From Glandiceps talaboti (lineage: Eukaryota > Hemichordata > Enteropneusta > Spengelidae): a stretch of 64,000 bases of DNA. Of this stretch, positions 26,092 to 58,474 are shown in pieces. The translations under genes were made by a program, and so were the position numbers. The notes beneath the pieces were generated by a model, which was given only the letters and a program-made list of their open reading frames with translations, had not been told where the DNA came from and searched no databases. Numbering within the stretch: position 1 is the stretch's first letter; each line of letters starts with the position of its first letter. Location: assembly GCF_964340395.1 (NCBI RefSeq), contig NC_135568.1:6454079-6518078 (forward strand), given 5' to 3'.

Positions 26092-28308
26092 ATGGCTGCA
26101 ACTGCTAGCACTGTAGTCAACGAAGTTGGGGACGATTTTCTATCCTGTGCTATCTGTTTGGATCAGTTCACTAATCCAAAAATTATACCATGTTTTCATA
26201 CATTTTGTGAAGACTGTTTACATGCTCTTGTAGAGAGAAACTATGGAGTTCTACTGTGCCCACTTTGTCGAAAAGAATCTCCTTTGCCAATGGGTGGAGT
26301 TGCAAAACTCCAACGAAATTTCTACATGGACCGTCTTCTTGAGGACATCACAACAGGACCAACCAGTACTTCTACAACTGGAGGTAAGCCAAGTGTATGT
26401 GAGTTGTGTGAAGATAAAGTCATCAAGCATGTCTGTATAGAGTGTCAACAGTACTGCTGTGATACCTGTGCTAGAAGTCATAAAAAGAGCAAAGCTTCTA
26501 GCTCCCATAGAGTGTTAACAACAGATGAATACAGACAGATGAAGTCTACCAATCCCTTGGCTGTACAACCAGTGTCCTACTGTAAAGTTCACCCTACAAG
26601 TCAGATCAAATTCTACTGTGACACCTGCCAAACACCAGTCTGTTCAGATTGCACAGTTGTTAAACATCCCACTGCCACCCATGCACTCAGAGATCTACAT
26701 GATTTGACTTCTGAGTACACAGACCAACTTTCAGAAATGATGAAGAAGCTGAAAATAAAAGCAAAGGAAGCTGAGAACAACAAAAATGCTGCTGAAGAAT
26801 TGCTCAAAAAATTAAAGACGGGGTTTGCATGGCAACTGAGAGGAGGACAAAGGTTACAATCAGAAGACCAAACTAAACACCTAGAATGTCAACGAGAAGA
26901 TTTTGAGTTTACATATGGTAACATAGTCAGTATGTGTAGTTATGTTGAAAACCTGATACAAAGTGGAAAAGTTGGTCACCATCTCTCTACCAGACAAGAA
27001 ACAGTTCATCGTATCCAAGACCTAATCACCATGGCAACACAATCTCCACAGCAACCTGAAAGGATGAGACCCAAACCAAGCCAAGGTTCATGTGAAGTGC
27101 TCAGAGAAGACACAAAGACTGTCTGGTCTTCTAAATGTAGTGTAGAAAATGTTCCTAAGATATTGGTAGTGGGTATGACTGCTAACATTGGTATTATCAC
27201 CAGAGATTCTGCTGAGAAGCAAATCAACATCCATGAGAAAGTGAAAGCCGTTCTAAGAAAACCTGACCAGACCCTAGAAGAAGTGAACATAGAAAATACA
27301 GGGGATGGTAGACAGTATATGAAAGTACATGTTGCAATGGAAGGGGATTACCATATCACTTTCACAATAGGAGATCAGCAGTTACCAGGATCACCATTTG
27401 AGATTCATGTCATGAAAGCAGTGGTGAAGACAATAGGCAAGAATGGAAGTAGGGTCACAGACTGGAACCGCCCTTCTGGTCTTGTAATCAACAAAGATGG
27501 ATGCATTGTCACAGCTGATGGAGGTAACTATAGAATAAAGGTAACAGATATCCATGGTAATAACATCCTCACATTTGAAGACGTTGGTTCAACCAAATTC
27601 ACACCACATGACATTGCAATATCTGTCAACAATGACTACTTCATGACTGATTATCACAATCATCAGGTTGTTGTGAGTAAAAGTGATGGAAATGTCCTCA
27701 GGTGCTTTGGATCAACTCAACTGATAAATCCCATTGGCATTGCTATCAGTCCTGTTGATGGTTCTGTATATGTTAGTGACTGGGATGGAGAGGTTGGTGA
27801 AGAAACAAACAAAGATGGTCACTGTATTAGGAAGTATACACAGAATGGTCGCTACATCAAATCCTTTGGTAAATATGGTACAGCCAATGGACAGTTCAAA
27901 GGAGTTTTACTCCTTACAATTAACAGCCAAGGAATTGTCTTTGTTGTAGACATGGGGAACAGCCACATCCAGGTGTTTACAGCAGATGGTGACTTCATGT
28001 ATGTGATTGGAGAAGGTCTTTTAAAACATCCCAAAGGGCTGGTCTTGGAAAATGACAGATACATCTATGTTACTACTAACGATGATGGAGTATGGAAGTT
28101 TGACACTGATGGTCAGTTCATATACGCCATATCAAATGATGTCTTTGGACTGGACACACCTACCGGTATAGCTGTTACCAATGACTCACCAAGGAGAATC
28201 GTTGTTTCTGATACTGGAAATCACTGTCTGAAAATGTTGACAGTGGAATGTGTAACCAACAACACAGACACTGAAACACTGTATATGGATTGGTGGCATT
28301 GGATCTAA
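26092..28308 (+). CDS. TRIM2/3-type RING-B-box-filamin-NHL protein, copy A
   Basis: Intronless frame for 738 residues from the chosen ATG at 26092. That start lies in CGCCATGG and is shared with copy B; the five codons upstream are not conserved. Domains: C3HC4 RING (about 19-59, CAIC...CPLC), B-box 1 (103-145), B-box 2 (164-197), coiled coil (about 200-310), filamin-type repeat (about 347-441), and six NHL blades (about 455-720; the third blade carries an EETNKDGHC insertion). This order is that of the TRIM2/TRIM3/TRIM71 class, which are RING-type E3 ubiquitin ligases; the substrate cannot be told, and cytoplasm is the expected site. Zinc ligands of RING and both B-boxes are present, so it looks functional. 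Odd: the stop codon shared by B and C (after LTVE) is TGT here, adding 19 residues that end WWHWI. An AATAAA lies at 28733-28738. The gene is 4 kb beyond the 3' end of EZH2 on the other strand. Confidence 0.93.
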   Translation: MAATASTVVNEVGDDFLSCAICLDQFTNPKIIPCFHTFCEDCLHALVERNYGVLLCPLCRKESPLPMGGVAKLQRNFYMDRLLEDITTGPTSTSTTGGKPSVCELCEDKVIKHVCIECQQYCCDTCARSHKKSKASSSHRVLTTDEYRQMKSTNPLAVQPVSYCKVHPTSQIKFYCDTCQTPVCSDCTVVKHPTATHALRDLHDLTSEYTDQLSEMMKKLKIKAKEAENNKNAAEELLKKLKTGFAWQLRGGQRLQSEDQTKHLECQREDFEFTYGNIVSMCSYVENLIQSGKVGHHLSTRQETVHRIQDLITMATQSPQQPERMRPKPSQGSCEVLREDTKTVWSSKCSVENVPKILVVGMTANIGIITRDSAEKQINIHEKVKAVLRKPDQTLEEVNIENTGDGRQYMKVHVAMEGDYHITFTIGDQQLPGSPFEIHVMKAVVKTIGKNGSRVTDWNRPSGLVINKDGCIVTADGGNYRIKVTDIHGNNILTFEDVGSTKFTPHDIAISVNNDYFMTDYHNHQVVVSKSDGNVLRCFGSTQLINPIGIAISPVDGSVYVSDWDGEVGEETNKDGHCIRKYTQNGRYIKSFGKYGTANGQFKGVLLLTINSQGIVFVVDMGNSHIQVFTADGDFMYVIGEGLLKHPKGLVLENDRYIYVTTNDDGVWKFDTDGQFIYAISNDVFGLDTPTGIAVTNDSPRRIVVSDTGNHCLKMLTVECVTNNTDTETLYMDWWHWI

Positions 28309-29730
28309 CTTTTCTACATGTGGAGAAACGCAAAGGATTGAGAGCTTGCCAGCTCACTCAAAACCACCAGTAGAAACAAACTGAACTCCATGTACAGTTG
28401 TGAACTAGTCTTAGACATATATAACATATCCAAGAGATTCTATAATGGTTTACTACAACTATAGAGACAACTCTTGCCAGTCTGCATTTTAACAACCTGT
28501 GATGATGTCATCAGGTTTATTCAGATTATCACATCTTGATTTTTGTTACTACAAAAATTGATACCAGTATATGATTTACAGGAATCAAAGCATGTCATGA
28601 CTATAAGGGTCACGAGACGAGTAGTAACAAAACTCTTTATATAGTCACAAGTATTTTTCAACTGAATGAAGAAAAATATTGGAGAATAATATAAGTATAC
28701 CTACTCAAACATAATTTATGAAAAAGGAGAAAAATAAATTTGATTTGTAAGGTTTTGACTCATATTTCAAGAACTGCAAAACCTGTCATATAGGTTGTCA
28801 TGACGTAGAACAATCACGGTATATAATCCATATTTTCTGTTCAAAGAGAATAACTTGGCTTGTGCATGAACTGTTAAATACTACATTCCGATTCAGTTGA
28901 ATTATCTGCAAAGAGGCTGGATTTGATATTGAACATTGTCTGCTATTAAACAGACCTATCATATAAAGTAGTATGGTGACATTTTCTAAGTTGGTAACTA
29001 TTAATCACTGACAGGGATTCAGACTTTTGATGTTGGTCAAACTTACGCCATCTTTTCTCAGACAATACTGCTCATATTATAAACCTTTAATATTTTGAAA
29101 GAAGTGTCAGAAGAGGACATAGCACAAAAGGAGGAAAAGTAACTATTAAAAACACATCACAGTACATGAAGAAGTCAAGTAAACGTAGGTAGGAAGCTAA
29201 AATACTATGATCATGGCCCTCACTGTACTTCAGGCGCTTCTGAACAGCACCCCTAGTGGCCAAACTATACAATCTTTTGTTTTCTGAGAACTAGACTGTA
29301 AGATATATTGATACCCAGGTGAAATCGTATTCACAAATGAGTTATTAACTGAATAACAAACATGTACCAAAAGAACAATCAAGAGAGAATGTAAGGTTTA
29401 TTTGACAATCATCAAAATTATCTTATTAATAATAACCACCATAAATTGGTTAACTTCCTATTATGAACAATATTTGTAAATCTCAGTGTACCAAAGTATG
29501 AACATATTAAAATTCACAACATACAGGAACAAGAAAATGATGAAATTTTATTTGATATATAGTTTGGTTTGGTTTGGTAAAATGTCATGTTATTGTTCTG
29601 TACTACAATACACATATACTATGTATACATTGCACCATTGCAAGCCTAGTACTATCAGTAGTCAATACTATTTCACCAAGTAGTACTACATGTAGTATCT
29701 TAAAGATTATTGCAGTGTATGATGGGGCAA
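28309..29730 (+). other. 3' flank of TRIM copy A, paralogous to B and C
   Basis: The first 280 bp are almost identical to the sequence after copy C (47100-47440). The part from about 28960 to 29700 aligns with the flank of copy B (about 42820-43570), including CAAACTATACAATCTTTTGT and TTGATACCCAGGT. This shows that the duplicated unit extends well past the coding region. No separate gene is seen. Confidence 0.75.
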
Positions 29731-29873
29731 ACCTACCTGTAGACTTCAAGGACTATCACTACTACACTATTTCACTATAGTATTAAAGTGACATTTTGAT
29801 TTTTTGAATTTTCACTGTCAGTTAGGATAGCGGAATAATGTAGTAATGATAGTCCTTGAGTCTACAGGAAGGC
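29731..29873. mobile_element. MITE with ~45-bp inverted ends (flank of copy A)
   Basis: The left arm begins CCTGTAGACTTCAAGGACTA and the right arm, read on the other strand, CCTGTAGACTCAAGGACTAT; pairing continues to CGCTATCCTAAC. About 50 bp of loop contain TTTTGAATTTTCACTGTCAG. It is flanked by GATGGGG on both sides. The corresponding place after copy C (near 47853) has a single uninterrupted GATGGGGTTATTT, so this is an insertion with about a 9-10 bp target duplication, which fits Mutator-like elements. Confidence 0.8.
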
Positions 29874-30648
29874 GATGATGGGGTTATTTTGTTCTGGTCT
29901 TTTTATTGCGTTCATTAAACTCTGTTTTGCTTGGTTTTAGTCTGTTAGTCTTTTTTTTTGTCTTGGATTGCCGTACTTTGTTAGGGTTTGACTTTTATGA
30001 TAGCCAATACTTTGATACCATCCCATACCCACTATCCCCAAAGAGAAATACAGACGGAGAGAGAGAGGGGGGGCTTGCATGTATTACACCATCTCCCCCA
30101 GTCTTAAAGGTATATTAGCTGCAATGGGGACTATTTTTGGGGGGTACTTTCTTTCATACATTACTTAGTTCTGACTTTATCTTTTTGTGCTACAGCAAAT
30201 CAATTATGGAAAAAGAGCATATTTTAGATATACTTAGTTTGTACTTATTTCTGTTTCATTGCTGTAAAACACAGGTATATATTGACTGCACCAACCAAAT
30301 CATACATTTGCATAAGTGGAAAACTGTGCTCTGGTTTGCGAGAATGCTGTTTTAACATAATTACACCGAACATAATTTTCTCCTTTGTTTTGATTGGCTA
30401 AGAAAACAAGCTCAACAATGTAATTCCTCAGCATTCTTGCCTGGCACTATTATTACTCCACAAAAACACTTCAATGTGTTGTGGAAAGGTGCGAGGAGTG
30501 TCTGGTAATGTCATCATAGTCCATAATTCATATTTCAAAAGACCTATACCCATCTGGGTCAGCTCTGCCAAAACAACACCCTCTGAAGATGTATGTATTC
30601 TCACAACATCAACAACAACAACAACATGGTTGTCATTTTTACTGGATA
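29874..30648. other. Rest of the duplicated TRIM A flank
   Basis: 29894-30060 aligns with 47868-48010 beyond copy C (GTTTTGCTTGGTTTTAGTCT). 30440-30640 aligns with 49110-49260 (AGTGTCTGGTAATGTCAT versus AGTATCTGGTAATGTTAT). No gene is seen. Confidence 0.6.
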
Positions 30649-30987
30649 TTAAAGTGGCCATATGGATGAGAATTTGGTATTTATTTTGGATTTTTATCTG
30701 ATAAAACAGCTTCACTGTTTTTCTACTTGAAAAAATGATATGAAATAACATATACCAAGTCCATGTTCACATCTCAATAAACAGCAAAACAATAAATGTG
30801 TAAATTTTTTGTTATTGTACGTACAATAACAAACTTTTTACACTTTTTGCATTGTATTGAGTTATGAACATGGACTTGGCATATGTTCTTTCGCTTCATT
30901 TTTTCAAGTAGAAAAACATAGTGAAGCTGTTTTATCAAATAAAAATTCAAAATAAATACCAAATTCTCATCCATATGGCCACTTTAA
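30649..30987. mobile_element. 339-bp near-perfect palindromic MITE
   Basis: Both ends read TTAAAGTGGCCATATGGATG inward. The arms (about 165 bp each) pair nearly throughout and meet at the perfect palindrome TTGTTATTGTACGTACAATA around 30820. There is no transposase. The arms differ at a handful of positions, so it is fairly young. A worn relative may lie at about 37945-38045 in an EZH2 intron (AACATAGTAAAGTTGTT, CCAAAATAAA). Confidence 0.88.
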
Positions 30988-31137
30988 AGAGTGCTCAAAA
31001 AAAAACCTATCCAAACACATCCCCACTTTTTATCAAATTGGTAATGCCAGGACATGTATCACGCAATCATGAGTGAAGAAGACAATACATTCTTAGACAA
31101 TTGAGAGCAACAAATCAACACAAAGACCATCTCAGTA

Positions 31138-31790
31138 TATTTTCAATTATTTTTATTTCTACAAAGCATGCAGTACTAAAGTAATAAAATTTCATTCTTT
31201 TTAGCAAAGTATTCATAATAATGACTAAATATACACCAAAACTTAGACATATTTTGTTTAAAATAATTTGATATTCTGTATATTTCTAACTACTATTATT
31301 TGCTGCATTTCTACAAATTCAAAAGTTAAAGCAGTAGAAAAAGGTGAAAAGTGAAAAAACTATTTGCATTACTTACTTCACACTATTTGTTATCGTGAAA
31401 TCCTCCGTCATAAAAAATTCATTGTTACACAAGACTTACCATTAAAATGAGAAAAAAAAAGTACAAAGAAAAATGAATTTATAGGTTGGTAAAATTTGAT
31501 ACTCCAATAATTAATTTCAGTTCTTCAGAGTGTAGACTGTAAGATACGACATTTAGTTCCGCCCTCCTCCCACCACAGGAGAGGTTGACCAATGTCTGAG
31601 GGCACCCTGTCATGGTGTACGTTACAGACTATTTGGCTTGCAGCCAGATTCCAATTTCTAGCAACACTGCCCTCTAGTGTCGGCTATTCATGATGCCGTT
31701 GTTTTTATACTCGTGCTGTTAATCTGAGGCCATAAACCGTTCTCAAGTTTCAGAGAGAGTAAGCTGTATACAAGACTAGGACACACAAAG
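31138..31790. repeat. Direct repeat, right copy (pairs with 25080-25560)
   Basis: Same block as at 25080-25560, here directly downstream of the EZH2 polyadenylation signal on the minus strand. Its position suggests that the downstream flank of EZH2 was duplicated together with, or around, TRIM copy A. Confidence 0.85.
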
Positions 31791-31804
31791 GGAGGGTAGG
31801 TGTC

Positions 31805-31810
31805 TTTATT
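31805..31810 (-). terminator. Probable EZH2 polyadenylation signal
   Basis: AATAAA on the minus strand, about 476 bp after the EZH2 stop codon. It is the first canonical hexamer I noticed downstream. Confidence 0.5.
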
Positions 31811-31880
31811 ATTCTTATGATGAAATCATGACCTAAAATTCTTTTAGCAAGTCTTTTTTCAAAAAGCTGTTGGGCATTAA

Positions 31881-31903
31881 CCCCCCCCCCCCCCCCCCCC
31901 CCC
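31881..31903. repeat. (C)23 homopolymer
   Basis: Unbroken run of 23 C on the plus strand, which is G on the EZH2 transcript side, within or next to the predicted 3' UTR. Confidence 0.95.
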
Positions 31904-32285
31904 TCTACTTCTTGGGGGACTCCTTGAGAATAAGGATTCTGTTGAAATGCCAACCTATAGTAATAGATTGATAATCTCGCACCTTAAACTGTGGCTTCAC
32001 AAATGAATTCACAGATATGATATGACGAAATTCCAAAAACTTTCTCCTGAAAAGAAATATGGAATGGATATCTAAACAGCCCCCTCTATGGTCAAGACAT
32101 GGAGAGGAAACCTCTTTCATTGACTTTCAAATACCACCGAAAACAGATGAATATACCAAAACAGTACTGCAGTGCATAAAGACTTCAGAAAGTTGCCTCT
32201 TTAGGTTTTGCAAGTCATCGTTTGCACTCCTGAGAATCTATTTGATATTGGAGTTGGTAGGTTGGAGATACCGTCTCTTTCTTGG

Positions 32286-53726
<21,441 letters not shown>

Positions 53727-53837
53727 TTCTATATATTTGTCACCTTATTTCCATCAGATTCCTACAAAGACTTGAAACATATAAACATAAAATTAATGAA
53801 CTTAACAATATATATCTATATATAAATACATATATAC

Positions 53838-53893
53838 ATACATACATACACACACACACACAGAGACAGACACACACACACACACCCACATAG
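53838..53893. repeat. (CA)n microsatellite
   Basis: CATA, CA and GACA repeats upstream of EZH2 coding exon 1. Confidence 0.9.
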
Positions 53894-53980
53894 ACGTATG
53901 TATATATATATACTCAGTATATGTAAAATGTCTATGCTGGAGTAAACAGGGCTCAATACAGAGCGATATAAATAACAGTA

Positions 53981-54183
53981 TCAAGCAAGATACACAGGAG
54001 CCGTAACACAGTGCTTCACGCTGTTGCAATCATCATCTGACACGCTATCTACAGTATCATCGTGAGGCAGCCCAGGCAGCTGGTCACAAATGAATCTACC
54101 CTGTGTGAGCTTATGGCTTTGCCTAGTTATGATATTTTTGTATTCAATTAATTTTTGTTCCAAACACAACTTGAAAATTTTAC
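53981..54183 (-). CDS. Possible unassigned exon upstream of EZH2
   Basis: Minus-strand block opened by an acceptor-like TTTCAG and read without stop for about 67 codons to a TAG at 53981. It has a protein-like composition (LEQKLIEYKNIITRQSHK; RFICDQLPGLPHDDTV) unlike the neighbouring noncoding sequence. I recognise no family. It could be the last exon of an alternative transcript from the 54.9-kb promoter, a retained gene fragment, or chance. Confidence 0.3.
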
Positions 54184-54879
54184 CTGAAATTTATTATTAA
54201 ACTGTACATTATGCATACAGAACACTACAGGTTAAATGCAGACAACTATAGATTTACCTATAAACTTACTAAAGAGAATGTATTATCATGCCTTTGTTTA
54301 CTTTTTGTTCTTTTTCAATTCAAATGGGACATATTTCAAAGCACATTCATATAAATTACATTTTTATGAAAAGTTTGATCGTGGTTGCCTTAGTTACTGA
54401 GTCACTAAACAAGCTCTGCACAAGTTATAGACAGTGAAGTTAGCTGTATGGATAATTTCAACCGCGTTTCAACTTGACCTCTTACGACCTTTTGACCCAG
54501 CATGGACGTGTGCTCATCAAGGTCAATTAGCATATGGATGAAGCCGTTCTCTCGTGTTAATAGCCACAATATCTCAAAAACTAAACGTCAGACTAGATGA
54601 CGCTTGTGTTCACAATAAAGACAGGTACCATAGCAAACACTGGAACTAATTTTTTCAGAATTCAGCCAAATTTACAGTGACTAAAAATTAAATATTTTAG
54701 TCGATTCTCGTAAAGTCGGACATTGTTTCTAATTTAGGTCTTGCTCTCCTGTTACTTGTCGTTGCCACCATGTTTTCAAAGTTGCTAATGTTTGCATTTG
54801 GGAACAAATGGTCTTTTTCACAAAAAGTGAAATTTCTCTGTCTGAAATCAGCTAGAAACAAAACAATAACTCGTCCTCA

Positions 54880-54935
54880 CCTTTCCAATATTATTGTTGG
54901 CGCGAACTGGGAATTGTGGGAAGACCGGGGAATAC
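54880..54935. promoter_or_regulatory. Probable bidirectional promoter (EZH2 / 55.1-kb gene)
   Basis: Lies between divergent genes. Motifs: CCAAT (54885-54889), an E2F-like TTCGCGCC on the minus strand (about 54898-54905), and ACAATTCCCAG on the minus strand (about 54907-54917), the core of the ZNF143/THAP11-type SBS element typical of bidirectional promoters. A donor-like AAAG|GTGAGG on the minus strand at 54880 could end an untranslated first exon of EZH2. The transcription start is inferred. Confidence 0.55.
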
Positions 54936-55141
54936 CTTTGTAAGTTTATACGTAGTCTGTACTTTCGCAGGTAAAAAGAATTGGTTCTAAAATATGAAAC
55001 ATCCATTTAAAGTACTTACACTCTGATAGTAAACAATTAAACCAATCTTTCATTTCTTTTCTTCAAGTATGAAATATATAACATCTCATCATGATATTAA
55101 TGTTTCGAATACATATCTACAGATATAACGATAGGTTCAAA

Positions 55142-57356
55142 ATGGCGGACGATGCGAAAGAAGTTGCTAACAACAAAGAATCGCTTGAACATGAAAATCC
55201 CCAGGAACAAAGTGATGAAGAGCCAGTTGGTGGTAGTAGTCTCGAAAACTTCGTAACTGATCACTACAACCAGCAAAAGGTACGTTTTAGTGTATCTTGC
55301 CACAAGGTCAAGTTCTTGACTCACTAAACCGAGATGGACCTCGATCTTTAATAATATTATAAATTTTTATTTTCTTCTTTGATTGGCGTTAGTATTTGTC
55401 CGTCCGCAATATTTCAGCATATGATCTCCCCTTACACTTCAGTGCTAATCTTTCACTCATAATTTCTAAATCATGATTCCTTTACATTTTTATTGATCTT
55501 TTCAAATGTACTTATTTTGAATTTAGTGTTTTGGTTGGATTTGTTTTCTTTTGAATTTGATTTATTTTGATTTCTTTGAATTTAAAATCATGATTAAAAA
55601 AATTATTTATGATTTACTTATGTGTAACAGATGTTAATTTTGTCATCAATTCATTTTATGTGATTTAACATTCATATTATGTGTACATCAAATGCCCCCC
55701 CCCTCCCCTTTGAGGGGCCCAACGATATACACTTTACATCAAGTGCCCCCCCCCCCCCTTACATTATAATTAGAAAGACATAAGGTATGAAGTCTGGGAG
55801 TGAGTCTGACCTTCTCTGTTAAATGGATTCTCAAATCTCAACAAACTCTGAAGTACTAGTATTACATTATTTCATTGTTCTTGTCACTGGATGTAATATT
55901 TATCAAAGAAATACATTGTTCAATAATCGTTACGTTATTTTTGAGTTTTAGATATTTTTTCCTTGTTTTTGATACTTTTTTGTGCCTGAGTTTAAAAAAA
56001 AAAAAACGAATGAAAAAAGCTCAAAAACAGAAAGAAAAAATCACCTTGAGACTAAACTACAATTATTGTAGCTAGTACAATTCAAGCATAAAGTTTTTAT
56101 TTTTTTTAAAATCATGTATCTTTGTTTTTCTCATTTTTGTTTTACAGGAAAATGGTAAATTTGATACAGAGGAAATTGATGAAGACAGAGCCAAAAACTT
56201 CTTTGATAGAGCTATAGCAGAGAGTAGAAGGTACGAAATATATCATAAGCTAGCAACATTATTCAGGGAATCCGTTGTTTATGTGCTTAGCTTTAAGTGC
56301 TTACAATGACATGTGTGTCACAGGTCTTTCTAAAAATGTGCTGCGGAAACATATTTTTTAGAAAATTTGGAAGGCTTAAAAGTGTCCAAAAGGATAACAA
56401 AGGAGTATTTATGTAGGATTTTTAATTTATAAAACAACATTACTGATTTTTTGCAATTCATTGATTCATTAATTTGAATTTGTTATGATAACAGACAAGT
56501 AACTTTTCTTGTCTGTGTTATGATACACAACAGTATCTCAAAACAAATTTACATAGTAGTCAGATGCAAATGAAGTGTGTTTATGAATATTCATATATTG
56601 TCATCTCATTTAATGTGGAATTCACCACTAGAGGGTGCTATCCATTGGCAAGATTTCTTGCAACTTTAGCTTTCTCGCAAAAGTTATCTCCAAAACATTA
56701 TTAGATAAGATAAGATAAGATAACACTTTATTTTAGCCGTTTAGAAAATTTTACATTTCTAATTTGGTATTTAAACAAAATAAAGTTAATAATGATCTAT
56801 GAAATATAAATATTAAAATATACAGTAGTTCTAGTGTGTGTCTATTGACTACATGTATCATCCAGGTATATGTAGAGAGCGGTTATAATATCCTTATGTT
56901 TTGATTGTAGTATATATCTAAATTGCTCTCCTCTATCTAAGTTTATAAAGTTTGAGTTGAGGGTAGTGATAATACTAAACATTTTTTCTCTTTGTTTTGT
57001 ATATAATTTACAATGAATTAGATGATGTCTTTCATCTTCTATTTCTTTACAATGTGTACATAGTCTGTCTTCTACTGGTGTTTTTGGTTTTGTATATCTA
57101 TTATTAAGTATTTCAGTGGTATTACAACCTTGCCAAGAAGTTATATAAATACTGTATTTCCAGTTGATCCTTATAGAATTTTTTTTTTTATTCTTTTAAT
57201 AACAGAATGAACAAAGAAGTAGGGAAATCTGAAGTAAAACTAACTAAACTTCATAATGAGCTTGGTTCAGAAAATTTCCGTGCCTGGAGACAAGAACACG
57301 CTGCTGAAGCCTTTGTAACAATTCCTGACAAAGTGATGTCACATCATGACTTGTAA
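55142..57356 (+). CDS. Unrecognised 123-residue protein, three exons
   Basis: Exons 55142-55279, 56148-56230 and 57206-57356 have AG/GT borders and join in frame (138+83+151 bp = 124 codons). The start ATG lies in AAAATGGCGGAC, which also looks like a YY1 site. The protein is acidic and disordered at the N-terminus (residues 1-35, many E/N/S), then probably alpha-helical: RAKNFFDRAIAESRRMNKEV and SENFRAWRQEHAAEAF. No signal peptide, membrane segment or zinc motif. It is transcribed away from EZH2 and converges on the KIF9-type gene. AATAAA at 57773-57778. The clean exon structure makes a real gene likely; I cannot name the family. Confidence 0.8.
56700..57180 (-). mobile_element. 5'-truncated LINE 3' end
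   Basis: On the minus strand, in intron 2 of the 55.1-kb gene. It codes for the end of a LINE reverse transcriptase with the zinc-knuckle-like CTHCKEIEDERHHLIHC and then LYTKQREKMFSII; it ends with a 3' tail and the microsatellite (TTATC)n at 56703-56725. It is a different family from the copy at 42125. Confidence 0.75.
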
Positions 57357-57772
57357 ATACAACAGACTCTCCAAGATCTATGTAGATACTTCTATCAGTT
57401 TGTTTTGTATATTTGATACAAGTACTTACCTGCAATGTACAGTACAGTATCTCATCATCAGTATTTTTGCTGTTGTTCAGGAACCTCAATACCAAGGGAA
57501 TGTGGAGGGGTAGGGTGGGGGTGGGGTGGGGGTGGGTGGGAGGGCAGAAATTACACAGCTATCCATAAGTTATACCATCACTTTGTTGTGAAACCAGATA
57601 GATTTCATTTGCTTATTGTCCATAAATTTGAACACGTTCTTATTATTTTTAAAGATTGAATTTTAAGAATTTTAAAGTACTTGTTTATTTTGTACATATT
57701 TCTTCAAGTTTCTGTTTATACCAGAATGATCATCTTTGTTCAAAGCTTACTTTGTATGAGAACTTTGGTGCA

Positions 57773-57778
57773 AATAAA
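57773..57778 (+). terminator. Polyadenylation signal of the 55.1-kb gene
   Basis: AATAAA about 417 bp after the stop codon at 57354-57356. Confidence 0.5.
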
Positions 57779-58474
57779 GAGCCATGTCACAACCTTTTAT
57801 ATCAGTTTTTTTTATACATGTGCACTAGCGTTATTTCATAGTCATGATCTCAGACATGAATATGTGTATGTGACTTGAAAATTAAAACACATCACAAAAA
57901 TTGCAAGGGTAAATGAATTTTTCCGTTTTTTATTACAAATGGTACATTAATTCACTTACATTGGTGTAATTGTTCCAACCATGCAGACAGAGTACTACAA
58001 GTAATATTCTACAGTTATAAAATAAGATAAAAACACATAAATCATGCTATATATATTTTACACCCAGCATTTCAGTCATAAAAACACTGTACATCTGACA
58101 AATTATCTGAGTTTGATCAAAATTTTCTGTATCTTTCCTCTAAAATTGACGAAAGTGTCCAAGTTACTTTTGCCCCCTCCACCCACGCCCTCTTTTTGGG
58201 CGACAAGGTAATATATGCATATGCATATTAATGCTCTGTAAAAATGGATATATTAATCATGAAATGTACATGTGTACTTTTTTGCTATAATTTCACACAA
58301 GGATTTCATACAAATATTTACATTTTTACTATTACGTGCAAGTGGTTGGAAAAATGTTAAAATACACACAGAGGAATAATTTTATTTAAAATGAGTACAA
58401 AATTTACAAAGTGTCATAATTATTATAAGATAATAACTTCTTTACAGTTTTCTTCCTTTACAAAACCAGTCATT

